Source: Iris pallida
Taxonomy: Eukaryota; Streptophyta; Magnoliopsida; Asparagales; Iridaceae
DNA length: 64,000 nt
Assembly: GCA_029216955.1 (NCBI GenBank)
Contig: JANAVB010010791.1
Span: 7,706,868-7,770,867, forward strand
Direction of reading: 5' to 3'
The notes under the pieces are model-generated. The model saw nothing but the letters and a program-made list of their open reading frames with translations, did not search any database and was not told the origin of the DNA. Positions 42,010 to 57,239 of this stretch are shown one piece after another. Each line of letters opens with the position of its first letter. The stretch's first letter is position 1. Made by a program: the position numbers and the translations under genes.

Positions 42010-43096
42010 TTACCCCTCTAGCTTCGCCACTTCATCCTCGTCGCAATTGAGTAATACATACAACTGAGCAGCCCTTAGCACTTCGTCATTCAAATATTTT
42101 TTCTTCATTTTTCTCGAAGGCTTTTCGGACGCATTGAATACTTTTAGTATTCCATCATTAGATTCTTGATAACCGTCATCATTTCTCGGAGCCCTCGTTA
42201 TATTCGTAGCAATATGAGGTTTAAAATACGTCGAGCAGAAGTTTGTAATCTCATCGAGAATATAGGCTTCACAAATAGAACCCTCGACCGGAGCCTTATT
42301 TTTCACCTTTCTCTTTAGGTGGTTCAAATGCCGCTCAAACGGGTACATCCATCGATAACCGACGGGCCCGCCAATACGTGCCTCGTAGGAAAAATGAATT
42401 GGCAAATGCTTCATGGAGGTGAAGAATCCAGGAGGAAATACCTTCTTGAGCTTGCACAGTGTTACCGCAATATCGTTCTCCTGCTTTTCTAGACGATCGA
42501 CGAGCAACTTACTAGAACAAAGATCTCTGAAGAATATGCTAAGCTCGGTCAATGGATCTCAAACAACCGGGGGTAAGAATTCCCGAAATGCAATCGGAAT
42601 TAACCTCACCATGAATACGTGACAATCATGGCTCTTCATACCTGTCAGTTTGTTCTCCTTGAGGTCGACGCATCTTCTCAAGTTCGAAACATACCCGTCT
42701 GAAAATTTCGACCTTGAATCCACCTACAAAGTCTCACTTTATCCTCCTTCCCCAGTGAAAAAATTACCTTACGCTGCTTCAACTTCCCATTCCCGTCCTC
42801 TATCAAATGCAATACAGGACGACTACATATTTCTTCCAAGTCCAATCTAGCCTTTGGATTGTCTTTCGTCTTCCTCTTTACGTCTATTACAGTATTAATT
42901 ATATGGTCAAACACATTCTTTTCGATATGCATGACATCAAAGTTATGTCTAATCAGATTGGTGCTCTAATAAGGCATATCCCAGAATATACTCCTCTTCG
43001 TCCAGTTATGAGTGTGACCAAATCCGTCACACTTGTAGCCCGTAGCAGGCTCTTCAATAGCTCTTGGTAAATCTTTTACCTCTTCCCATATCGTGT
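42010..43096 (-). pseudogene. TNP2 segment 3: transposase and DUF4218 region
   Basis: Resumes the transposase after element B. On the - strand: TNP2 catalytic-region end (EEPATGYKCDGFGHTHNW, HNFDVMHIEKNVFDHIINT, where DVMHIEKN is the family signature), a one-base frameshift at about 42685 (FQTG to GYVSNLRRC), then the DUF4218 block (GMKSHDCHVFM, IPIAFREFLPP, TGA where Trp is expected, ELSIFFRDLCSS, PGFFTSMKHLPIHFSYEA, GPVGYRWMYPFERHL, CEAYILDEITNFCSTYF). Exon ends LEG|GTAAGT at 42010. The bases 43092-43096 (CGTGT) form the left flank of B. Confidence 0.85.
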
Positions 43097-46000
43097 TGTA
43101 AGCCCACTTCCCGAATAATTTTGTATTTTATTATTTTTATTATTTTGTCAATATCTTCTAGTTAGAAAATCTATAGATAATTAGACTGATGAAAAGTTTT
43201 GTCAAAACTATTTTATATTATCTTATTTTGTTTGGACTTTGGGCCTCTAAAAAATAATAGCTAATAGATAATTATTATTACTATTGCTATTACGATTATT
43301 TTTGTTATCTATTTCAATTATTATCAGTATTACCATTATCCTTGATTTTATTAGTATTAATATTATTATTCATTATATCTAATTTATATGAGGGTAATAT
43401 GTATACGGTATTTTAAAATAGAATTTTAGATTTGTAAAATTATACTTGCATTATCTTGATAAAGTAGAAATTATTTAAAATACGTATTTAATAATTGAGA
43501 TTAGGTTTTAAATTATTGATAACATCGAGTATTACTTTAAATCATTATTGCAATTTTTAATATATTTTGATTAATAAAGGAAGACTATTTTTATATGATT
43601 CTATCTTATAAAGGATATATTTAAACCTTATTAATTACATTTAAGATTTGAATTTATAAATTTTGTTTTAAATAGTATTTGATAATATTGGATATATTTT
43701 CAACTATTATGGTGAATGAGATTTGGTTATCTAGTTTTGATTCAGAACTATAAAATGCTATTTTTGATAATATTAAATAACAGTTTGGACTATTATTATT
43801 ATCTGATATTATAAATAGATTTGATTAATTGAAGTTAAATATGTATTTAGCCTTTAGTTCATGAAAGTGATATGATCATCCATTTTTGTTCTTATCGGTC
43901 AACCTGCATAACCTATATCATATAAAGTGAGGGAATTCTTTCCGTCTCCTTCTTCACGAACCATTCTCGTTCTTCTCATCCCCTCTCCCTTCGACCACAT
44001 GCAGCCCAAATCCCAACTACCTCTTCGTTCTTAGGACACCCCCGCCAACACCACCAGTACTCAACCATGACAACCACCCACCGACTTCCGCAAGAGCGTT
44101 GCCATCACACCACCACCATACCAGCAGCCTTGCCGGTGAATCACACTCCCGACTCCACCACCCTCGGCCACAACCAATTTGGCACCCCATAAGACAGCCA
44201 ATACCCAAACAATTACCGTGTCCGGACCCATGTGTCCGTGTCCAAATCTATCTTATTCTACCAATACAAAACAATTACAGTGTCCGTGTCGACAGGCCAA
44301 CACTGACGTCCCAACAATCCTAATCGCTCACCTTGTCCAACGTCGGCGTGCCATCCTCCGCTGCAGCCTTGAGCAGTCCCGGCGACACGTCGTCCGCCTC
44401 AGCCACCATGGGATCTTCCCCACGTGTCCCTCGGGCCTGAAAGCCAGCTGCAGTTATGGGAACTCCTCCCCGCCGTCCGTCTCCATAAACAGCTTGTCCA
44501 CCACGCCGAACCCCAGCCGTCCGATCACCTCCCTCTTGAACCTGGGCAGTCCGAGCGAGAACCTCATGACGGATCCAGCGTCCGCGTCCTTCCTCAGCCC
44601 CACCTTCAAAACCCCAACAAACAGCAACTGCTTCGTCGTCTCCCCTCCACATGGCAGCGGCTAGGCCATCAGATCCAGGTCCTCCCCGCTCGATCCCAGC
44701 GCCACGTAGCTGTACTACCCCAGGAACAGCGGGTTCCTCCTCTACCCGTCGAGCGCTGCAAGGAGCATTGCTGTGCCACCTCCTCTATCCTGGCTTCCGA
44801 CGCCGTGACCGAGACAACTTCATTGACCAGACCCTCCTCCGCAGCGGCTACCGTGCTGTCGATCGGATCGGAGCCGACTGTCTCCATGACGACACCATCT
44901 GGCGCCAGGGCCGCCGTGGGCCCTAATCCCATTAAACCACAACTCCAGCCGCAACCGCCGCGTTCCCCAGCTTCTCCACTCCAGCCGTCAGCCGTCGAGC
45001 TCTTCTGCAGCTCGCTGATGAATGGGCGAGCAGCCGCCGGCGACCGAGCCGTGCATCTCGCCACTGCCAAGCCACGGGCGCCGCCCCACGCCATCGAACC
45101 ACCTCCGCCGATAACTCGTGAGCCTCCCTCTCTTTCCTTCACTTTACCCTTCTTCATGCTTCTTGAAGAAGCTAATATCAACCTCTGTCCAAATATTTGG
45201 AACACTTGAACATGACAGGTTAAGAATTTAATGGTTCTTTATATTTCCAATTATAGTGAATATTTCAGACGTAAATATACATATATATTTATTAACTATA
45301 CTATCATTAGCCTTTTATTAGTCTTATGTGATTGGTGAACAATAGCAGCAAATGGGTTTTAACAAATTGGGTATGCGGGCCAGACTTGTATATTGGACCA
45401 AAACTTAATTAGATTGTTCAAATATATTTTCGGCCTATATACATATTTATGATTTGGTTTTTGAATAATATGTTGATATTATTAGATTAATAATTTAGGG
45501 CTTAATTATTATACATTATTCAGGGAATGTGGCAGTGAAGGGGTAAGATTGAGTCAATGGCAATTGTAGTTATACTACAGAGTATTACACTATATATGTA
45601 GGAACGGTATTGGGTACAGTTACTAAAACCTTAGGTCTAATAAATACTGCTATCATACACAAGATAATCATTTCTGGGAAAGTATTTTATATATTACTTA
45701 TTTGATTTTGAAAAGCTAAAATATTTAACCAACATAGTTTCCATAGTGCTATAATTATTTTCTAGAAAAGTTATAAATATTTATTTACATTGTTTTATTA
45801 AATAACTATATTTATAAATAACTTCCTTAAATGAGTTTAAAGTATTTACTATGTTAAATAATTTATAAATAGTTTTCTTAAAAGTATATATTGGGATAAA
45901 AAGGAATAACTTTTCTTAGATTGAATTTCCCTCTTAGATAATCTTGACCGTGGCTAATCGAATGTTCATATTTTCTTGCCAATCTGGGACTTCTTCATAT

Positions 46001-46782
46001 CGCATTGGACTAATCAGATTATATATACTGGACACCATGAAATTATTGGTTTTACCAGCTAAGGACCTCAGACAAGTACACTTTTTGATTGATTTTCGAT
46101 TCATAGTAGTTTTACATTTCATGTTTATACATATGTCTTGCTGCTTGTTGGCACGCTCGTCACACGGAGTAGTCGGAAGGAAAAATATCTTAGTAGATAT
46201 GTGGACTACCCAGAACTATCCCCCGTGTCTTTCGTGGAGAATAGCAGCTGCACACGACACGTGCAGGGTGCCAGATTTACCCCTAGCCGTTCACATATCG
46301 AAATGGATATTTCATATCACATAGATAGTTATATTTTATTTGTTTTCTTTGTCTTCTCCATCGTGCCATGTCATCGATACTTTCTAGTTTTTATCTCTCA
46401 TGTGTTATTTTCATGTCTTGTTAATTCTACTATGTTTTTGCATTGCCGTCGATTTGTGTACTTGTTCCATTCCTGACTGGAAACCAATATTTTTTAGGTT
46501 AGATGTGGCTTCACTTAGCTTGAGAGATACGGGTGTACTTGTAGACAGAAACCTAGAAATAGATAGCAGTTGTATCATTTTCATTAAATGTGAGAACTTT
46601 GTATTTTTTTTAAATATAAATATTGTAACTGTTGTAATAAACTTAGAAATATGAATGAGCAGCAAATGTTATATTTTGAGCATTTATTTCTTGCGGGCTT
46701 GACAGCGTTCTACCGTCGACTCTGCGGCGTAGGCTGGCTTGGACACATCTTGTATCCGAAAAAGCGGGTGCGGGTCGTGACA
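43097..46782 (+). repeat. 5' LTR of element B (3686 bp)
   Basis: Matches 49767-53438. AT-rich flanks surround a GC-rich island (about 43960-45210) that contains the host-gene fragment. The last 200 bp share the TCTGCGGCGTAGGCTGG block with LTRs A and C. Confidence 0.93.
44337..44774 (-). pseudogene. Polyamine-oxidase-like gene fragment in LTR B (copy 1)
   Basis: Counterpart of 51011-51448 (constant offset 6674). In the - frame it keeps the [16 protein letters not shown] stretch and [17 protein letters not shown], with a TAG after DLMA where Glu is expected and further changes. The DLDLMA spelling is closer to plant polyamine oxidases than copy 2 (DRDLMA), so the captured sequence predates the divergence of the two LTRs. 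Non-functional. Confidence 0.6.
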
Positions 46783-47457
46783 AGTTTTTGTAGTGGCCCA
46801 TGCAGGTCAGTTTTCACAAATTGTGCGAACTCGTGGTAGTACCATCTTAGTCGTATTACTGTGAGCCTGCGACTAGGAAATGCTCATTCACAACTAGGAG
46901 TAAATCAATTTTGAGAGAATGGTTAGGACTAGGAGTCCCGAATTTAATTCGAAATTTGGGTAGTTAAGGTTGCTACATAGGTCTCACTAGACGACTTTTA
47001 TGGAAGGATGCACTATCGCATTTTGATTCGATGGTATTTCTAAGGAGGGTAGATTCGTAACCCTCTTTCCGAAATTTTGAGAATAACCTTTTTATTTATT
47101 TATTTGAATTAAATATGATTTTTAGAATTTTAGAAATATTTAATTTAATTAATTATTTTTAAGAAATATCTTAGTCATGGTTAAATTTTGAAATGCCAAA
47201 TGACTAGAAATAATGGCACAGATAGTGCAGTGGCGTGCTTTGACTAGTATATTAGCTGTGGTTGGGAAGATCGAACAATAAGTGGGTTCAAACTAAGAAA
47301 ACCAGGTCAAGTTGTGACTTGACCCAAAATATGTGTATATATTTATTTATTTATTACTAGGATTATTGGCTTTTAGAAATTCCGATTGTTCCAAACTAGC
47401 CCGAACCCAACCCAAGTCCTGGTGGTCATGTGGTGCGACCAACGTCGACCATGTAGG

Positions 47458-47561
<104 letters not shown>

Positions 47562-49728
47562 AGTCCATTTCTAGTATTGTGAATAATTTCTATAAATTAT
47601 ATTTTTGAATATAATATATGTAATATTGCTTTTTAAATTATAATTTACTTGGGAATATGATAACCTTCTCTTAGATTGATATTTTAGGATTTTGGGGATT
47701 TATTTAGGCTATACATATATACTTGTGTACCAATAAATTCATAGTGAGTAGACATAGTATTTTATACATATTTTCCTCGATCTTGAATATTAGAGAAATA
47801 TAAATTTAAGTTTATATTTCTTTTTCCTTCAGTCATTTTCTTCCTAATCATGATCATTTGTACAATTTTATTTTATGTCTTTTCTAAACATCGCCATATC
47901 ATAAGTTCGCATCACTTATATTCTTTTCCTTGGACCTAAGAAATTATTTTCAAAAATAACTTCTCTCTCATTTATCTACTAATCTCGAGTTAAGTTTTAG
48001 ATTCAAAAGTTTTCCTCTCAATCGTTGAATACTAAATACCCATGAAATAAGGATTATAAGGTTCTTACTTATTTTGACTTCGATCATTATTCTTCCTAAT
48101 CAATTGTTTTCCTTTTCAAGAAGCTGACCTTATACTCGAAGAACCGGTACTTACAATTTTCTATCTTTATCAACTTGTATGGTATTTTAAACCCCTTTGA
48201 TATTTTTGGAGGATATAGTTGGAAATTTTTTGATAACTTATGATGGTAGACAGCCGCACACTGTTGCCACTTATTTGACTTATGGAGACTGTGGGTTCAC
48301 TGCAGCCAGCAGCGCACTGGCGAGGCATGACCCCTAAGTTGAAGTAATCTCGAGTAAGTATAAGTTATCGAATATTGTCAAAGCTATATCTTGGTCGTCC
48401 TATCTTTGTCTTTAAGTTGTTATGTCCAGATTGGATAGAGTTGATAGGGTATTCGTTACCGTATCCTTGCTTGAGTCGTGGAATCAAGAGTTTATTGCAG
48501 CTAGCTGTACACTAGCGAGGCATAAATTCTCGATAAAATGACTTCGATCATGTTTACGAGTTTCGAATACCATAGAGACTACGTCTGATTGGCATATAAC
48601 TATTAAGTTTTCAAATTGATTTGTGCTTATTCCTAAGTCACAAATCTTCTCAATAAACCAGTAATTCTCCATTCCTTTCTTATCCTTCTATTCTTAGATT
48701 GTCACTTTTAACATAATTTTGACTGAATTCCTAAACTTATCTAGATTTTGATCCCAAACTCGTGCCTAAATAATTGTGGATAAATATTTTAGGCATATCG
48801 AAACGATTTGGATTTGATCATCCTTGAGCAATTTTGATCATGACTATCTTGACCTTGTTCATGCTCGTGCCAACTTTCTAATTTTATCATGCATGGATGA
48901 CTTGCATGATTAACTTTGATCGTGACTAAACTATTGACCATAGTCATAGTCGCACATATATAACAAACCTTGTTATTACTAACGTTTAGATTTTCCACTG
49001 ATCATGACTATTTCGATCATGATCATACTCGTGCCAACTTTTAATTTCAATCATGCTTGGATGACTTGCATGATTAGCCTTGATTGTGACTGCATCTTAA
49101 CTACGTCTAAGAAATTTCAACCATGTTTAGACTTTGTCTAAATTTTGATCATTTACTATGTCTTTCATGATTCCAATAGCAATTAATCGTACCTAACGAC
49201 TTTTCTTGTTTGATTAACCATATTTCGATTATATCCTTGACCATGACTATACTTTAATCGTGCCGCGTGGTGTCTTTTCTTAAAAGTTCGATTCCATTCA
49301 CGATCTAACTCGAATTTGATCATTGATCATATTACTTCTTGATTATGTTTTTAAATTGTGCCTAACTACATCCTTTGAAAATTCGATGACCAATTTTTCT
49401 AAGGTGGGTAGAGCCTCTGATTGATGAAGTGTCCTTGAAGTTTTTTTTAAAAAAAAAGCTTTTATCGAATTTCTGAAAACTTAGAGCACATTTCAAGACC
49501 GTAGCCACAGGTTCTAATACCGAACCATACCTATTACCCTTCCATTACCACCCTAGCTGGTCAATGCTTTCATTATAGAAAATTTTATTTTATTATGAGC
49601 GTTTTCTTCTTTCTTTCCTCCTCTGTTCATCTATTTTTTCAATATTTTCGTTATCATAATTTTGCCATGTATTTATTTTTATTTTTCTCTTTTGCTGATC
49701 AATCAAGTCATCTATCTTGGTAAGCCTT

Positions 49729-49766
49729 AAATTCGAGGATGAATTTATTTCTAAGGTGGGTAGATT
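49729..49766 (+). other. Pre-PPT hairpin and polypurine tract of element B
   Basis: Hairpin AAATTCG, loop AGGA, TGAATTT (49729-49746; the last pair is G-T), then AAGGTGGGTAGATT next to the 3' LTR. Confidence 0.7.
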
Positions 49767-53438
<3,672 letters not shown>

Positions 53439-54271
53439 CGTATATCCGGACCACCTTGGCGGAGGATTAGCCTTCTCCACAACGCCAGCACGAAAAGCAT
53501 TCATGTTCCTCCGGTACGGATGATCCTTCGGCAGAAATTATCGATGACAATCGAAGAAGAACGGTTTGCCTCCGTGTTTCAAACGAAATGCCTTAGTACG
53601 GTCCATGCAATACGGACATACAAGACGACCATGCGTGCTCCATCCAGATAACATACCATAGGCCGAAAAGTCGTTGATGGTCTACATAAGTGCTGCCCGT
53701 ATCTGAAAATTTTATTTTCTAGATACATCGTACGTGTTGGAACCTTCTTCCCACAGCTGATTCAACTCATCAATCAATGGCTGTAAATACACATCGATGT
53801 TCCTTTTCGGATTGTTCAGACCTGGGATAATAACAGTGAGGAACATATACGAAGTCTTCATGCACATCCAAGGCGGTCGATTGTACGGAGTGACGATCAC
53901 AGGACAACACGAATACTGGGATCCCGAAAGTCCGAATGGGGTAAAACCATCGGAGCAGAGACCCAATCTGACATTACGCGAATCAGAAGCAAAATCTGGA
54001 TACTCTCGATCAAATTGCTTCCATGCTTCTCCATCAGATGGGTGATCCAACACTTCTTCGGTCTGTTTCCGTTTATGCCAACTCATGTTTTCTGCAGTTT
54101 ACTTCACCATAAACAACCGCTGCAACTGCGGCGTCAACGACAAGTAGTGTATCGAATCGATAGGCTTCCTGCCACCGACAGACTTTCCTCTACCACTACC
54201 CTTGTAGCGATCGGCACCACAAAATCTGCAGGCGTCTTCATCCTTGTCGTCTTTGTAGTACAACATGCACC
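53439..54271 (-). pseudogene. TNP2 segment 2: transposase core
   Basis: Between D and B on the - strand. Begins CMLYYKDDKDEDACRFCGADRY, a Cys-rich block completing DACRNGC at the end of segment 1, then TNP2 (PF02992): FDREYPDFASDSRNVRLGL, SDGFTPFG, PVIVTPYNRPPWMCMK, TVIIPGLNNPKRNIDVYL, ELNQLWEEG, INDFSAYGMLSGWSTHG, CPYCMDRTKAF. Four nonsense codons (54101 TAA, 53714 TAA, 53684 TAG, 53540 TAA) all fit CAA-to-TAA or TGG-to-TAG decay. GCACC at 54267-54271 is the left target duplication of D; CGTAT at 53439-53443 the right flank of B. Confidence 0.88.
54267..54271. repeat. Target-site duplication of element D (GCACC, left)
   Basis: Identical to 62060-62064. Removing D and one copy restores the TNP2 codons for Asn-Gly-Cys-Met. 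Confidence 0.85.
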
Positions 54272-56899
54272 TGTCACGCCCCAGATCCAGAATACTGGAG
54301 AGCGGGGGCAGACACAGCCAGCTACGTATATTGAAATAGAATACATCTCAACTATACGGTCACGGCTGTCTGGATATGAGGGTTTACTACAAGCCAGCAG
54401 TCTCTTAATGTCAAGCCTATTGTCTCAATCTCAAGCAATTAACAGAGTTACAAGATGTTAGAGCATCAAATATATATATATAAGGCGTCCCAAATATTAC
54501 ATATTGGATGATCATGAAGCTAGTCGTACAAAATGATAGGACTAGCAAGAGTTCAGTCGTACATGATCAACCCTAGGATTTGTTAATCATGTTTACAGCC
54601 CGTAGGCAGACAGTAAGTAAATGTGCATCGAGCTAACAGATGCTCGTCGGCTAAACGCCTCAAAAGAATGAATTTACATATAAGTGGGTGAAGACAAAAA
54701 AAAGAAAACCCACTCGTAGCCCGGGTTCCGTCTAGTGTTCACCATTGGGCTGGAAGCTTGGTAGATCCTCGGGAGCTGCTCCGAAATCTGGCCACACAAA
54801 ACCAGCTGGGTCAAACCCCAGAAAGAGCAAGTGCCACAAAGGAGGCCACAAATAAGAACAAAAGCCAGCATATCAGAACATAAGAAATAAAGGAAGTACA
54901 AGTAATAAAAATACACAGAGCGATAAACGACTAGGGATGTAGAACCATTCCGGGAGCCAGGTTACAATCCTTAAACCAAACAAGGACCGGGATTGTACCC
55001 CTTCGCCTGAGTAGTTCACTGTCTCTACCCATTTATCGTTAGGGATAAGTAAAACAATCATGATCAAGAGTTCCAGGTGCAGGGGCTAGACAAAACTTAA
55101 ACGGGGCTGGACACCATTCATCCACAATCGGCCAAGCAAGTACTACGGCTTACTACTTTAACTAACTAGGGTTATCACAAGCCTAATTACTAACAAGATG
55201 CAAGTGAGAAACTCCCAGTCCCAAGCCCTGCAGACCATCCAGTTATCCTTCCGCGGGTTGAGAGTATAGGTGGGTACATCGCCCGGGAGACAAATGTACC
55301 CTTAGGTGACTTAGAGGTGCAACACATGACAGTGTGCTGGAAATGTGCTCTACTCATCGGCAAGCTACAAGTCCATTAATGCCTCCAGATAACGAGACTG
55401 CCTGTGACCGGGAATTCTCTATGTTCTAATTTGGTCTACTCATTACCTAGTCCAATTTTAGTGTGAGTCCCTTGCCGTGGTACCCAGGGGATCACGTCCT
55501 AGGCATGATGCAAGACTGGACAAGTAGCTTAAGCAAGCACAGGACGCACACCCACGGTGTCATGTCAAGTAGCAAGTCAGGTGAGCCTACCGCAGTAGCC
55601 CAAATTATCAATTCATCAGGTCATGGTCTCTTGTCGAGTTACATGTTGCCAAGTCATGTTCAAGTCATCAGGTCGGTTTACAAGTTGCAGGTTGAAGAAA
55701 AATAACAAGTCACAAAAACTCCAATTTGTGTCCAAGCATGTCAAGCCCAATCAAGTGATGTAGTGGACATTAAACATCAAAAGCTCCAATAAAACCAAAT
55801 GGAGAATCCCAGAGAAAACATTAAAATCACGGGGGAGTAAGGCAAACAGAAGAGCGCGCGCGTAAGGCCTTGGGCGGCTCGCGTAAGGGAACAGGGGCAA
55901 GCGCGCAATGGAACGGGAGAGGGACCCACATGCAAAATGGCGGCTGAAACAAGGGGGGGCCACACGCGCAGAGCGCGCGCGTAAGGCAGCGAGAAAAGAG
56001 GGGGGGCCACACACGTGGACGTGCGTAGAGGAGATGCTGCTCCCGCGCACAGCAAAAAGGGGAGGGCCCCACGCTGGCGCCAGCAGCTAGGAACGGGAGA
56101 GGGCCCCACACGCGCAGAGCGCGCGCGCGTAATGCAGCGAGAAAAAGGGGCCCACTGCTTGCGTAGAGGCTGCAGCGGCTGCCGCGTAGAGCTAGGGGCC
56201 CGCTGCATTGCGTAGAGGCTGCGCAGAGGGGAAAAGGAGGAGGGGGGCGCCCCCCACACGCGCAGAGCCGCTCGCGTAAAGCGCTGGCCGCTGGCAGCAC
56301 GCGTAGCGGCTGCAACCGCATGGCGTAACACCACTGGTGTTGCCAACAAAGGGAAATGAGGAGTTCTTCTCCTACCTCTAGCTGAGAGGAAGAACCCAAC
56401 CCCTAAAACTTGCAAAATCCATAACTTTCTCATTTTAAAACGAAATCAATTTCGTAAAGACTAAAGTTGTATAAAACTTAATTCTCCACAACATAAAAAC
56501 CTCAAAAACCATCCAAATCAAAGTTTATTAAATGAATTTCAAGGAAAACCGAGATTAATGAAAAGTTAGATCTAGAGAGATCCATGCTTCAAATCAAGAA
56601 GTTCCAAGTTCTAATATTGTTCTAAACTAGCTAAACAAACTTTCGAACAAGAAGAATCATGGTTTCTTTTCTTTTGATGGCAAGATGCACTTGCCTATGG
56701 TGGAGTTAAAGGGTTTTAAGAGGAAGAAGAAGAAGAGGATGCTGGTGGTGTTGATGTTAATGAAGAGAGAGAATGGTAGGTAAGGTTATTAATGGGTGGT
56801 GGTGTGGTGGAGGTAAGGGATAGTGTAGGTTAAAGTGATCCATAGCAATTCCGACCAAAGCAAGCCAGGCCGAACCCTCCAAGGGCCCATCTCCTATGA

Positions 56900-56930
<31 letters not shown>

Positions 56931-57076
56931 TTAAACCCAAATCCGTAATGCAACCCAATAAGTTAATAAAGTCGGCCCAAGGCCAAATACGGGAAATACA
57001 GGAAAATAATTACCAGAAAATTCAAGAAAATTCTAAATGCGCACAGGAATACGAAATACGGGAACCGAAGGTGACA
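54272..57076 (-). repeat. 3' LTR of element D (2805 bp), sole LTR
   Basis: TG...CA ends. Holds a CpG-rich repeat block (55850-56335), an AAT microsatellite (56899-56925) and otherwise AT-rich sequence. Its end shares AGCCAGCTACGTAT with C's 3' LTR. Confidence 0.88.
55850..56335 (+). repeat. CpG-rich repeat block in LTR D
   Basis: Very rich in CGCG. Direct repeats such as CACACGCGCAGAGCGCGCGC (about 55961, 56107, 56257), GGCAGCGAGAAAA and GCGTAGAGGCTGC recur at about 145-bp and shorter spacings. Open frames here (up to 218 codons) are probably by-products of low stop-codon density. Confidence 0.65.
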
Positions 57077-57113
57077 ACTCTACCCACCTTAAAGGAATTC
57101 CGTCCTCGGAATT
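57077..57113 (-). other. Pre-PPT hairpin and polypurine tract of element D
   Basis: On the - strand: AATTCCG, loop AGGA, CGGAATT (57113-57096), then AAGGTGGGTAGAGT adjacent to the LTR. Compared with A and C, one T-A pair is replaced by C-G on both sides of the stem. Confidence 0.75.
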
Positions 57114-57239
57114 AAATCAAGGAGTTAGAGATTGCCACGACAAGCTACACTAACCACAGACAGACTAAGCAGGCAATCATACAATCATACATTCAAGCAA
57201 GGATGGAGAAGGCGTAAGGCACAAGGAAGACATTATACC

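Noticed and set aside
44424..45209. 261-codon + strand frame in the GC island of LTR B
   Set aside because: The - strand of the same DNA carries the amine-oxidase-like motifs; the + frame is low-complexity and has no recognisable motif.
55777..56433. 218- and 190-codon frames in LTR D
   Set aside because: Repetitive Ala/Arg/Leu-rich translations of CpG repeats in several frames at once; by-product of base composition.
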